A stretch of DNA of 64,000 nt from Margaritifera margaritifera (taxonomy: Eukaryota > Mollusca > Bivalvia > Unionida > Margaritiferidae), in the NCBI GenBank assembly GCA_029931535.1, contig JAQPZY010001432.1, positions 2,188,001-2,252,000 on the forward strand, given 5' to 3'. The notes below the pieces were generated by a model. That model ran no database searches, was not told the origin of the DNA, and saw nothing but the letters and a program-made list of their open reading frames with translations. Below, one piece after another: positions 18,134 to 30,436 of this stretch. A program made the position numbers and the translations under genes. How positions within the stretch are numbered: position 1 is the stretch's first letter; each line of letters starts with the position of its first letter.

Positions 18134-18590
18134 CACACTAGACACAGGGCATAATTTATATTACAGATAATCAGACACAGGGCATAATTTATATTACAGA
18201 TAATCAGACACAGGACATAATTTATATTACAGATAATCAGACACAGGGCATAATTTATATTATAGATAATCAGACACAGGGCATAATTTATATTACAGAT
18301 AATCAGACACAGGGCATAATTTATATTACAGATAATCAGACACAGGGCATAATTTATATTACAGATAATCAGACACAGGGCATAATTTATATTACAGATA
18401 ATCAGACACAGGGCATAATTTATATTACAGATAATCTCACACTAGACACAGGGCATAATTTATATTACAGATAATCTCACACTAGACACAGGGCATAATT
18501 TATATTACAGATAATCAGACACAGGGCATAATTTATATTACAGATAATCAGACACAGGGCATAATTTATATTACAGATAATCAGACAAGA
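18134..18590. repeat. 33-bp tandem repeat, about 13 copies
   Basis: The unit is AGACACAGGGCATAATTTAT followed by ATTACAGATAATC. Two or three copies carry an extra TCACACT, giving a 39-40-bp variant. The last copy (18,583-18,615) is degenerate. Confidence 0.97.
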
Positions 18591-18671
18591 CATCATTTAT
18601 GTTGTAGATGATCAGATAATAATTGTCAATCAAGTGTGGATTTCACCATGTTGAGATTAGTTGTGACACCT

Positions 18672-18676
<5 letters not shown>

Positions 18677-18741
<65 letters not shown>
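18677..18741. repeat. (AT)n microsatellite
   Basis: About 32 AT units. Confidence 0.98.
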
Positions 18742-18743
<2 letters not shown>

Positions 18744-18856
18744 GCGAGTTAAACCTGGAAGTGTAGTTATAAGTTTGTATATAACGTCAACAATTAGTTA
18801 ATATAGTATCGTCCTTCTCTCAAGATAAATTTGTTAACAATAACAAAACCAAGATA

Positions 18857-19003
18857 TGAACAGCCTTGTGTCCAGTTATTTATTGAAATGTTACACATCT
18901 GACTTCAACAGCCTTGTGTCCAGTTATTTATTGAAATGTTACACATCTGACTTCAACAGCCTTGTGTCCAGTTATTTATTGAAATGTTACACATCTGACT
19001 ACA
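18857..19003. repeat. 48-bp tandem repeat, three copies
   Basis: Unit containing AACAGCCTTGTGTCCAGTTA and TTTATTGAAATGTTACACAT. Because 48 is a multiple of three, one frame stays open (NSLVSSYLLKCYTSDF repeated), but there is no other sign of coding. Confidence 0.95.
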
Positions 19004-21312
19004 ATAAAATCTTTAGAATAACTTTAATGCTACTTCAAACATGCTGACATAATTTCAAGATATGCACGAGTATTCCTTCATATAGTACAGCACACAAATC
19101 ATAGTACAATAATAAAATGGTATTGAAGTGATATAACTTTGAGAATTCGTTAAAGTATTAAAAATATGCATGTAATTTACTTCAACTTTTTTGGTAATTT
19201 CTTACACGGGACTCAACCTTTCTTGCTGTCACTGATATTTTATTTGACACTAGTGGAATATGGCAAAGATGACCTTAAAGATATTCTTGGCTGAAGCATC
19301 AGTTATGTTTTCATAACAAATACTGTGAAGAATCCATGATAAAATTCTACCTGTGATGGGTATTTCTTTCTTTCTTTTGGGTCATTTGTTGGGGTTTTGG
19401 CTACAGTGACAGTGTTATAATCACAGGCTCAGACATAAACACGTGCAGATGACAACAAACAAACACTATAATTTGGTCTAGATTAATACACCCTAGACAC
19501 CAGACTCTAGACTCCAGACTCCACTCCAGACACTATTCCAACACTCAACTCTGCATTTTACCCTAAGCCAAAGCTAGTACAGGTTGACATATTCACTCTC
19601 GACGAGCCAACGTTTGCTTAAAAGCATCAAATATTTCGTTAAAATCATCTCTCCTCTTCCTTTAAAGTCATTTAGAAGTGCGTTATGTATCATAGAAGCA
19701 ATGGAAGAGATGTAGGGGGACAGGGAGACTGAATTACGTAGAAGTCTGACAATCCGTTACAACGTATTACACATCGATTTTGGAACAACGTAAACACTAC
19801 GAAGCACTCTGAAAGAAGTGAAAAATTGTACACTGGTAGCAAACTGAGGCCTCCTAACTCCAAAATATTATTCCAGTTTAATTATAACACATAGCTTAGT
19901 TGTCAGCTCTTCAATCTTTAGTTTAGATATGTCACGTATTGCTTAACATACACGAAACTAAAGTATACAACATTAAATTCAGTTTCTTAACAATAAATTG
20001 TTTTTCGTCAAAATTTATGTCATTGTTTATTATTATTATTGTTATTATTATTATTTACTGTAGGGTTTTCTTTAAAGCAAATGACGCATTATATAATCCT
20101 TCTGTGAACCCCAAAGCGCAGGAGGATTTTCCCATTAAGCACCTCTAAAATTGGCTTTAGTACGTGTTGGTAGTCAAGAACCAGATGACAGAAAATAATC
20201 TTTTATATAGCATATACGGGGGAAACTCTTTTCTTCGTATATCACAGCGGGACAGGTTAATTTCATTACAATTTTCTCTTTAAAACAGTCTTACGAAGAC
20301 CGATGTCAGGGAACACTGCAGTGTCTAAGAAGTCCACATCAACATGAATCTCCCTGTAGTTTTTGCAAATGTTCGTGGACAATTTGGCTGGTCGTGTGAA
20401 AAATCATGGAAATGATTTGCAAAAAGTAATCTTTTTCGCATGTTTATGGTTATTTCTCCACACGTATTTGCGGTCAGCACAATAAAACAATTAATACTGG
20501 ATTGATTTTAGTAGAATGTAAGGTAAGTAGGAAATAAAATCAGATTTAAGTACAGCGTATTTTTTTATTTTTTTTTTAAGGCGACCTTCTCATACACTGC
20601 ACCATAGTTTGTTACTTGCTAGAAGTTGGTATGCATCCGCGTTTTAAATTTCTCGATCAAGGGCCAGTTTTTTTTAATAAATTTATTGCAAAACGTGTTT
20701 GGCAGCAGTAAAGGGAAAAAGGAATGTTGTACAAACATTCGTGTGTCTTTTGTTCTGATTGAAAGGGTCTTAAAAAGGCGTCGTTCCCTAGCCATTTGTT
20801 TGATACAGAAGGACCCTGTAGATCACTCCCACCCTGTCTCAAAACCTGCATAATGTTTAGAACATGTCTCAATTGTCGTGTTCTTTCTAGATCCTTCTTT
20901 TACAATTCGTTATATGACATTATAAAAAAAAAAAACTTGGGTGAGGAAAGCTTGCTTATATATGTATTCATACTCAGTAAATAAAAAATGGATTCATTTT
21001 CAGCAGAAAAATTCATGAAATTCAATAAAAATGGGCATTCATATCAATAGCAAATCACGAGTAATTTTGTTTTAACTAGAACAAACATGAGTATAAAATT
21101 CACATGTAGAATGTTTGGTTTAATTTTTTTAAATAAAATATTTATTTTAAAAAATGGAATGAGCTAATTATTAAGTCGCCTTTGAAATTTTAAGTAAATA
21201 TTTCCACAGCATGAATGTTTGTGGCAGCTACTTCCTTGAAAACTTTCCACAAAATATTTAAAGTTGTAGATCTACCAAAGGATATTTGGATACAATGACC
21301 CACATTGTAAAG
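19004..21312. other. No gene seen
   Basis: Unrecognised AT-rich DNA with a short (TTA)n stretch at 20,028-20,056. The segment at 19,490-19,575 resembles 16,500-16,650 on the opposite strand. Confidence 0.4.
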
Positions 21313-21540
21313 GCATGGGATTCGTGATTTTAGACATGGGACTAGTGATTTGGGGCATGGGACTCTTGATTTGGGGCATGGGACTCGTGATTTTGGACAT
21401 GGAACTAGTGATTTTGAACATGGGACTAGTGATTTGGGGCATGGGACTCGTGATTTTGGACATGGGACTCGTTATTTTGGACGTGAGGTTAGTGATTTGG
21501 GACATGGGACTCCTGATTTCGGACATGATCTGGTGATTTT
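21313..21540. repeat. 21-bp tandem repeat, about 10 copies
   Basis: Unit of the type GGCATGGGACTCGTGATTTTG. As the period is 7 codons, all three frames are open for some length (for example MGLVIWG repeated), which explains the apparent frames here. Confidence 0.93.
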
Positions 21541-22560
21541 TATATGATATGTGTCCTGGACCCACAGTTTTAAACTCCTAGCATTAGGTTTGAGTCATCC
21601 ATATCTACTTGACTATATTTCTTTTTTGAAGTCAGATGAGGATTCCTCCAAATCATTTAGCAAGTGACATTTATAGTCATATTTACACAGTTGACTTGCT
21701 GTATAAGGAAAAGCCTTCTGAAAGAATCATTATGTGCAATCAAAGGATATTGGGATGAGCTTCATTTTTTTTTTTTTTTTTAGTTTAAAGCATTGGCATT
21801 TTTGGTTTTGGTCCATTCTTGTTTTGTTTTGGAAAGGCCAGGAGAGGTTTAAAGGGCAACTTCTATAGTGAAACAAAAAATCCTACCTCTTTAAGACACG
21901 TCAAGGCATACATTTGTTTTCTTCATGTTTCTCATTATGACACATGTTTATATGCTTAATTTTACCCCTAAAATCTTATTAGAAAGACTATCTGCAATAA
22001 AAATTTGAAGCTAGAAGGTATAGATTTGCAACTAGTGTATAATTTCTCGCTTCCTTCAGTGTTCTTCTTAGTATTAACTTTGTCCCGAAGTCGTTGTGAA
22101 CTACGTTGTAATGGAATTTGAGTCTTCCCCTGTCCCCCTAAATTGCTTCCACTGTTATGGCATATGACGTATATTGCTTTAAAGGACGAGGAGAGATGAT
22201 TTGACCGAAATATATCTTTCTTTTAATCAACAACTGGCTCATCGAGCGTGGACATGTCAAACTGTAATCGATTCTCCACAAATACGGACACAGATCTCCA
22301 AAGGTAACCAGCTGAAACTTTGTTTACTTCGGAATTTCACGTGCCCTATGATTTGATGCAGAATTCTTTAAAACCTGTACATTCAATAGAAGTATTCTGT
22401 ACTGTTGACTGCCAAGTGATATTGGTATTAAGAGTTCTGAAAGCGCAGATAAAGCAGTCAAAGCTACCTTGCAGTCACCCGCATCCAATTGGAAGATTCC
22501 AAATACTGACTTAAAAAATACTATATAAATCGACATGTTCTATATACTTGACAAAATATG
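21541..22560. other. No gene seen
   Basis: Unrecognised, except that 22,310-22,400 is related to 16,400-16,480 on the other strand. A T-run lies at 21,765-21,782. Confidence 0.4.
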
Positions 22561-22589
22561 GGGAAATGATAACTCCACAAACAAACTTT

Positions 22590-22925
22590 AGAACATCAAA
22601 CTCATCATTGGAGAGTGGCATCCCTCATATAGTATAAATCTCAGAGATGATGTGGTATTGTGTCGATTTCGTATCGGACACGCATATCTGATTCGTGCAT
22701 ACCTCATACCTCCAGACGGGGGAACTTCAGCCAGAGTGTGTACACCGACATTGGAACACACTCTTGTTGAGTGTATCAACTTCCACCATGTGAGACAGAT
22801 TTTTTTTTTTTTTTTTTTTTTTTGTGAATTCCGTTAAGAAACTTTATAATCATGTCGCACCCGAGAAAATCTTGGACTTTTTGAGGGAATGCAATTTATG
22901 TAACAAATTTTGACCATATGTTTTA
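22590..22925 (+). pseudogene. LINE ORF2 C-terminal fragment (Jockey/I-like)
   Basis: The frame reads RDDVVLCRFRIGHAYLIRAY, then a degraded knuckle and HTLVECINFHHVRQ, which is the end of the RNase H/zinc-knuckle tail of Jockey/I-type LINEs ('L.RLRIGHT.LTH.YLL' followed by 'C..C....T..H.L..C'). It is interrupted by a 22-T run at 22,800. It is similar to the better fragment at 41,392-41,724. Confidence 0.65.
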
Positions 22926-23836
22926 AGGATTTTATTTGGGTTACCTTTATCTTTTACTCTACATACAATTTACAGAATTTTTACATCTTAACCTTTTGAC
23001 TTTTATTGTTTAATACCTCATGGTTATGGTTTTTTGAGAGTCTTTATTTTCCTTTATTTTTTGTTCTTCTATTCTTTATATTTAAATTTGTAGAACTTTA
23101 CTTTAAATCTGCACCATATAGCCATGATCGTGCTGACGTGCCGTTAACCCCTATTACTACTACTGATGAGATATTTACTGTAGCCATGCGGGGGCACCAC
23201 CATTTATCCTACTCTTAACATGCGATGTAATTGTTCTTTAACATGTCTTCTTATACTTGGAACATTCGGTTATCCGGACCAGCGTGATTTACGAAATAAA
23301 AAAAATTAAAAATAAATAAATAGCTTACTTATCTCCAATAATTAATTTATGATATATTTCACACTATGTTTACATGATACATTAGATATATCTAGATATA
23401 AAGTTGCTCAGTCAATTCATATCGTCAGTCGCACCACCTTTGTGAGTCAATGACGTAATTTTTATTTGATGAGTGACCTATCACGCAATTGTTACATTAA
23501 GGAAATCACGTGGCTTGATCAAATGAACAGACGTTAAAGGCCACACGAAAAGGTACTTAGACATCAAGATCACACGAAAAGACACTCAAGACGCTTTCTG
23601 TACAGAAGTCGAAGCTTTTGACTTAATTTGTAAGATCAACATCACGCATTGTCTTGATCCTGTTTACCGTCTGTACTGCAGCTGCTGCTGACGTCAACCC
23701 AGCTGATGACGATTATGCAATTTTATGATACAAGTAAGACCTATTTATTAGACAAGAACCTGCTTTTTTAATTAATAATTTTTTTCTCCCTGTAAATTAC
23801 TGAAATTGGTTTTATTTGAATGATCGATGATAGTTA
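22926..23836. other. LINE 3' region then unassigned DNA
   Basis: T-rich sequence that probably includes the 3' UTR of the LINE fragment up to about 23,230. The rest is unassigned. Confidence 0.35.
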
Positions 23837-25169
23837 CGAGAGGTATTTAAAAAGTTCTGAATATTATTGCACTGTACAATTTTTTTTTATTAGTAAACAG
23901 TACGTCAATGCATCCTGTCAAAGCACTATCCATGCACCCCTATACACTTTCTCAGTCTGATTATTCAATTATTAAATGCAACTTTGTATTCACTTTTTGG
24001 TATGATGTTCATAGATTGGAAAACTGCACTTCCAACCGCATGGCGGCTTTCAAGTCGTCTGCCCCTCAGCGAATCTCTCATAACGGGAGTCAGCCAAAAA
24101 TCACTCGGAGCTAACTCGGGGGTGTATGGAGGATGTGACAAAGTTTGGATGCTGTGCATCTCCAGGAAATCTGTCACGACGGCGGATTTATGCGCCGATG
24201 GGTTGTCATGGAGTGGATGGTTATCTCGGATACAGGTGCGCTCACGGGTGGTTCGGTGGTGTTCCACAACATTTGGTAACATTTTGGAAGGATCAAAATG
24301 TCCAGTGACACTAACAGAGTCAGTCACAGGTACCTGGACAACCAGGCCTTTTGTATCGAAAAATAATGCGTATTAAACTCTCTTGACAGTCCGACTACGT
24401 CGAGCGTTTTGTGGTCTCTGCTCATTTTCTCCGATCCAAACTTTTTAAAAAAAAATTTCTCTTGAATCAGGTTTAAAAAAAAGTAAATCCATATTTCATC
24501 ACCCGTGACAATCTCATTCAAACGTCTCTGGTCACTCTTTTCATATTTGGCGAGTAGCTGTTTGGCAATTTCATCCCGAGTTTGTTTTTGACCAGCCGTC
24601 AACAAATGCGGAACCCATCTTGCACAAGCCTTTTTGAACTTTAAATGATTCTTCAGTATATTTAGAGCAGCTGACAAATTAATGTCCGTGATAACAGAAA
24701 TATATTTTACTGTGTATCGATCATTTTCATCAATTGCCCTCTTAGCAGCCACTCCCCGCTCACCAATCGCAGACAACGGTCTTCCAGAACGTGCGTTATC
24801 GTCCATGAATTCTTTAAAACAATGAAACCACCTCAAAACTGTAAGAGATGAAAGAAAATTTCATCCGCAAACTGTATCCAAGTCGGCCTTGCTATAAGTC
24901 AGAGAATACCGTAAGAACGACCGGATTGTACAGATGCTCTCTGTGCTTTAACAGAATTGTTCTCCTTCTCCGACATTTTTACGTCACTGTCATTTACCTA
25001 TCTTACGTCACACGCATATATCTGAGGGTGTCCGGCGTGTGGAACGTGCAGCTACAGGTCATTTTAAAGAACGTTATTTTGTCTATCGATCGGTCTTAAA
25101 TTTATTGACAGGTTCAAAAGAAACAAAAAGACTGTAACGAAATATTCAGAACTTTTCAAATACCCCTCG
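23837..25169 (-). mobile_element. mariner transposon, 1.33 kb, inactive
   Basis: Left end CGAGAGGTATTTAAAAAGTT; right end (reverse complement) CGAGGGGTATTTGAAAAGTT, both continuing CTGAATATT. This gives terminal inverted repeats of about 29 bp with a few mismatches. The left flank ends in TA (23,835-23,836) as required, but the right flank is AA, so one target base has mutated. The length is typical for mariner. Confidence 0.9.
23965..24977 (-). pseudogene. mariner transposase, broken
   Basis: Minus strand. The N-terminus (MSEKENN...) at 24,977 is damaged by stops. The middle frame (24,836-24,324) reads WFHCFKEFMDDNARSGRP, then ARWVPHLLTAGQKQTRDEIA and VTGDEIWI with the first catalytic Asp. 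The last frame (24,327-23,965) has LHDNPSAHKSAVV and HPPYTPELAPSDFWL with the second and third Asp, ending in the SAVFQSMN...SEYKVAF segment typical of the family. At least two frameshifts exist, and the region between GDE.W and HDN is scrambled. Confidence 0.9.
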
Positions 25170-26039
25170 AACATAAAAGAATTATATAGTTGAAAGATTT
25201 TACTGATTATATTGGTGATAGGACAACTTTCATGGCTATGCACGTTCTGTCAGGAACTACTGAATTTTCTTTAAATGTTTTTATCCTCTAATTGTGCTTG
25301 AACAATCAACCCATAGCAATCTTTAATATTGTATATACCTAAGAAAATGGAAATTAATTTGTTTTCCTATAATATTTTTGTACAGTTGAACAAATACGAA
25401 TTGCACGTGGACGGAAAATTACATGTACAATACAGTACAACAAATGTCGCCTGTACTGGCAATAACACTTTAGATACATAAGGTCGCGCAGCGTTCTAAG
25501 GCTTCGTACTTGACAATAAATATTTAATTCATAGGTATTTATTACCGCATTTACACTTTTTACAATGTATCATTTTTCGTAAAAAGTATAAATAATTTTA
25601 AAACAACATAATTATAAATATTTGCACATATATTATTGTTAGCAATTTACTCATGTACTGGATCAAGGGTTTAACTATACTTGCTTATAAATCAGGTTGA
25701 ACTGCAAACCACAACGACCCTGATCTGTCGTCGCATAATGCGCAGGCAGATCACGGTCTACTTTGCTTGGTCTACTGAGTACTCTTAAAAAAATGCATAG
25801 ACCCATAGCTGCCGGCGCATTATGCAGTTAGATCCGACTTATACTTGAATATATATGGTACTCATTACCGCTTACTATCGAGTGTCAGACTCATATATGA
25901 TAGTGAATTAAACTCTTATTATCACCCTGCTGATTACCAAAGTCGATAATGAAAACGACACGACGATGCCTAAGTTCCCTTTATTATAAGTTATTGGCAT
26001 TACAATCTAATTAAAAAAACAACATATCTATAGTAAAAG
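25170..26039. other. No gene seen
   Basis: Unrecognised AT-rich DNA. Confidence 0.4.
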
Positions 26040-26580
26040 TCATACAGGTCATGCAGGCGTTCAGTACCGACTATTTCAGTAACGGTATAGTGTTTAAAAA
26101 ATTGATTACACATACCTTTAAATGGCAGTTATTCCCTTTATTTGGATCTTCATATATCCATATTCCTTGGGAAGGTAATTATTTACACGCCCCGAGAAAT
26201 ACATACGGCGAAATCAATGTTAAATTAGGTCGAAATTTTTGAACGATGTCAATAGAAAGGTGTGAAAAAGTACAAAGCAGATTGAATGTCGCGCGGTACG
26301 GTGTCACAGTGAAAGCAGCGCTTGTTGAAAACAAATTCGTAAAACCCTGTTATTTTGTTATGATAGACCCGATGTCTTCTTTTCTTGACCAGTTTAGTAC
26401 CTGGCCACCATTGTACAAGTCTACAGCGATCAATAATTTTCGTCTGGAAGTTTGATCACGTTTAAGGTGCAGAGCAATCAACAATCAGGATTGAACAGAC
26501 TTTGTTTACACTATTTTAGGATTAAATTTTAGAACAACAATTAATATTTAATTTAATCTGAGTAAATGACACTTTAACCT
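26040..26580 (+). repeat. Dispersed repeat, copy 1 (partner at 45,090-45,620)
   Basis: Shares many blocks in the same order with 45,090-45,620, such as CCTTTAAATGGCAGTTATTC, TTTTCTTGACC, ATTTTCGTCTGGAAGTTT, TCAATCAGGAATGAACAGACTTTG and AGAACAACAATTAATATTT (allowing for small changes). No coding signal. Unknown family. Confidence 0.7.
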
Positions 26581-28739
26581 AGAATTGTGGACCTAAAATA
26601 AAGGATCAGTATCAGATGAACACAACAATTGTAACTGATGACGTAGAAGGCGTTCATATATGATGGTATGTGTTAAAGCGCTCACTATTCAGCAGCCTCT
26701 CTCCTTCTTACCCCCACCCCCGCCTTTGTATGTGGGAAAGTAACGTACATTACATCTGACACCTGTACCTATATTTCTATATTTTAGTTTCATCGTAAGC
26801 AAATTCTTCTCTCTGTCAGATATTTTTTTTTCTTCTTCAGTCTAGTAGCTGCACTTGCACAGACTTGTTTCTACATTGGACCAAAGACGTCATATACATT
26901 GGACCATTTCAAAAACTTTATTATAATACACTTGACTAAAACTGAACATTTTAAAACGAGGGTGTGTATTTATTTATTTTTTTTCTTCTGTTTATGGATC
27001 TAAGGAAATAACTTTTAATTTTTATGTATTTATTTTATTTTATTTTACTTTACTTTATTTTATTTTTTGCCAAACACGATCTTCCGTGGGCATTATATCT
27101 AGGATTGTCAACTTTATGGGAAATGAGTGATAGGGTTGTTCATTTGCTTAATTTGAGCTGTCTGGTTATAATACAAGTAACCTAACCTGAAAACTCACAA
27201 AATTTTGCCTTTTTCTGTAAGGATCTGGATGAAATAATGTGTAATATTCAATAATTATTGGGCTTGGGTGTTCTTTATTGTCATTTTTATCTAGAAACCT
27301 CGAACTTTAGAGAACAAAATAACGTTGTGGTGAATATTTTAGTATTTGATGGCACAATGAATTCCACTGACATTTACGAAATTCCAGTTTTTTGTATTGT
27401 TACAGAACCCCTCTCCTTTCCAATGTACATTCTAATTTCCTAGATAAGAAGTCCCTTGTTAATCAGAGTTTGAATGTCGACTCTATTTATTTGTATCTTA
27501 CAGTTTTAAATTGGAAAAACAAAGTATTTTACTTTTTTATTTGATATATCGCGAATAAACAGAGCGCATTGTGGATTCATTCTGGGAGTAGTGTTTTCTG
27601 TTTACATGATTACTTTAACTGTATGGGGTTGTATTATAGAGAGAGACATAGGAACAAGAAGAACAGAATACAACCCCCCTCCCAAGAAAACACTGTACCT
27701 GCTCACCGTCAGTTGGTTGGTATAGTGGTTACCAAGATGAATAAACCTTTTTATATCTGCCAGACTGCAATCCAGATAGTTTACTATTGGCTGTTCCTCA
27801 GCAGCCCTAGTTGGTTGCGTGCAATTAAAAAAAAAAAAAAAAAAAAAAAGCAAACAAACAAACAAACAAAAAATGAAACAGATGCAATACATACATTTAG
27901 GACCTTTATAGAAAATTAAACATCGTGCAACTCATACTCCTCATACTTATTCCAGGAAAAAAATGGCAAAAACAAAAACAAGGTAAAAGCGTCAAAAACA
28001 GAAATATCATCAACCAGTTTATGATTATATAAATTCTGAAGAAAAAAATCTACTGCTTGAAAACTGTATGTCAAGAATTATATACATGTAAGTATTCACC
28101 TCAAGCAGTTTTCATTATACATGTAATTCTTGTCTTCTTTAAAAGAAATATAGTGATTTTGCAAACGAAATATTTATCACGTATATCGTTTATACATATA
28201 GATTGAAGCCTAGATGGTTGATTCAGACATCCCGTAATCGACTCTTTACTCTGTAAGGTGTAAATGTGCTATTTATACACAGCATCACTGAAACAAGTAT
28301 ATATGTGTATGTTAGAGCCTATCTGGTAAGTCTGGGGCTTGCGCATGAAATGCCGTTCTTTATTCTCGCACTGCCATCTGTGTAATCCTCAAACCTGTGA
28401 TACACTTTGACAGATACACTGTACCTATTGATCAGCTACAACTACATTGAGAACACGAGAGTATAGTTCATTAGCATGATTACTTTACCTCAAAATGACA
28501 AGTAAAGTAAATTTAATTAATAATGTTTCATACAACATGACAGCATCGTTGGATCTGCGTTGGAACATAGTTGTTGTACTATGCGTTGTAATAAAAACAC
28601 AGCTATAAAACAGTAAATACAAGTACTCTATTTCCAAAAACAATTAGGATTATGTTCAACCAGGTGTTTTCTCGTGGCAGGTATGGAAATTATCAACGGG
28701 TCTCGATGGCAAGCCGTTTAATCATTTAATCTTTTTTCA
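26581..28739. other. No gene seen
   Basis: Unrecognised. A poly-A of about 22 followed by (AAAC)n lies at 27,829-27,873. This could be the tail of a retroposed sequence, but nothing upstream was recognised. Confidence 0.35.
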
Positions 28740-29440
28740 CACAAGCGAAATTCTTTTTAACGTATGTGAAACGAATTATACATATGTGTAATAGTTTGAC
28801 TGTATTTCGCATATGTGGTGGCCTAGGGCGGCAAAATTTGAGGGGCGGCAAAAAACTGAATGAATAAAAAAAGAAAGAGAAATAGCGTAAAATAGTAAAT
28901 AATAAGCGTCTAAAAATAGATAGAGAAAACAGAAGGAAAGAATAAATGTAAAATATTCATTTTCGACAGTTAATTGTGGAGGAGGAGGGAGGCACCAGGC
29001 CGAAGGTTCGCTAGGGCGCCAAATATTGTTGCGCATGTCGCATATGTGAAATAAGTTGTTTATTTTACATGTGAGAAACAATTTCACATATGCGAACAAA
29101 ATATTTTTAAACATGTGAAACAAATAATTTTACATATGTAGAAGAATACTATTTACACGTGTAAAATTCATGTTTACATATGTTCTTCACATGTATGAAA
29201 TGTATTTACATATCTTCTTCACATGTATGAAAACGAATGATGTCTGTGTGAAATAACTTATTTATTTTACATATGTAAAGAGAACATTTTATAGGTGAAA
29301 AATACGTTTACGAAAAAGAATTTCACATCTGGCAAATAAGTTTTTGTTTCACATGTGCAAAATTCCTTTTCACATATGTAAACTATTTTGTCACATATGT
29401 GAAATGGCATTTGGCGTATATGAAAATAGGAATTTATGCT
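28740..29440. repeat. Field of degenerate CACATATGTG palindromes
   Basis: About 20 copies of ACATATGTGAAA, TTTCACATATG, ACATGTGAAA and close variants, in both orientations, spaced 20-50 bp. The array is interrupted at 28,818-29,038 by an inserted GC-richer segment. Confidence 0.7.
28818..29038. mobile_element. Possible 221-bp insertion
   Basis: A segment starting GTGGCCTAGGGCGGCAAAAT and ending near GCTAGGGCGCCAAATATTG lies between two copies of CGCATATGTG (28,808-28,817 and 29,039-29,048). The flanking repeat could be a target duplication, but the surrounding array already contains similar decamers, so this is weak. Confidence 0.35.
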
Positions 29441-30436
29441 TAAACGGCTTTCCATAGATTTCGAAGTAAGTCCCGAAAAATGAAAATCTTTGTCGAACGG
29501 TAATAAGTTGTACAGCCAAGTCTTAAGGAATTTATTATTGAAGAAAGTATGGATCAAAAGCATTATTGTGTTTCTATGAATATAACAGCGAAGTCGATCT
29601 CAGACTTTTTCCACGACACCTGCTAACGCCGATTTGATCGTTGCCAGTGCGTAGAAATATCATTGCTGATATGCTGACATCGTTAGTAGTTAGAGGATGA
29701 GAGATGGACTGCTCATATTATTATTTTTTCTACATAAATAAAAATATATTCGAGTTCCCAGATCACATTATAATCCACTAAGTGTACACTGAGCGCAAAA
29801 ATAATATGAAATGTTTGCAAAACATAAATAATGGAACAAAGCTATATCGTGAAATATTGAATTAATTTAACACAAAAGTAAAAATTTCAGTATCAAGAGA
29901 TAATACGGACTTATTTACAAGTTTGGATGGTATAAAAGTATTTTAAAAGCTAATAGTGTTACAAAACAATAGTAAAGAAACTAAAAATATTGATTTGTTG
30001 ATTTCAGATATAAGAAAACTGTAATGCAATGTTTTAGAAAAGATGAAGAAGGAATGAATGACTTATTTGATGTGAGTAAATACACAAATTTGTATTAGTC
30101 TAAATTTACAGCACCATTCGAAGACCTCGTAAACCTCACTAGGTCAATGTACAACGATTCCACAAAAACGGATAGAAGTTACTGAAACCAATGTTTGATT
30201 TAAAACAGCGCATGTTGACTCAGTATATGACGTAACTATTTTTAAATGAACCAAAGGAATCGCAAACTTTAACATACATCTCAAATAATTCATACATTTG
30301 AAAGGATTGAAGAAATATTTCAATTTGCTTAAAATAAAAGTTATAGTTGTAGATGGGTGTCCTATTAGCTTGTTGCTGACACCTAAAGACAATCTCTAAA
30401 GCGTAAATTTATTTTGTGGATGTTCTTATACTGTTT
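29441..30436. other. No gene seen
   Basis: Very AT-rich. Possibly part of the decayed second Polinton, but nothing was recognised. Confidence 0.35.

Noticed and set aside
18134..18590. CRISPR array
   Set aside because: Units are directly adjacent 33-bp copies without unique spacers, in animal DNA. It is a minisatellite.
21315..21547. Repetitive protein-coding ORFs on both strands
   Set aside because: Open frames follow from a 21-bp period. They are open in several frames and on both strands, with no start context or splice signals.
27569..27919. 116-codon ORF
   Set aside because: Contains a translated poly-A/(AAAC)n tail. No recognised domain.
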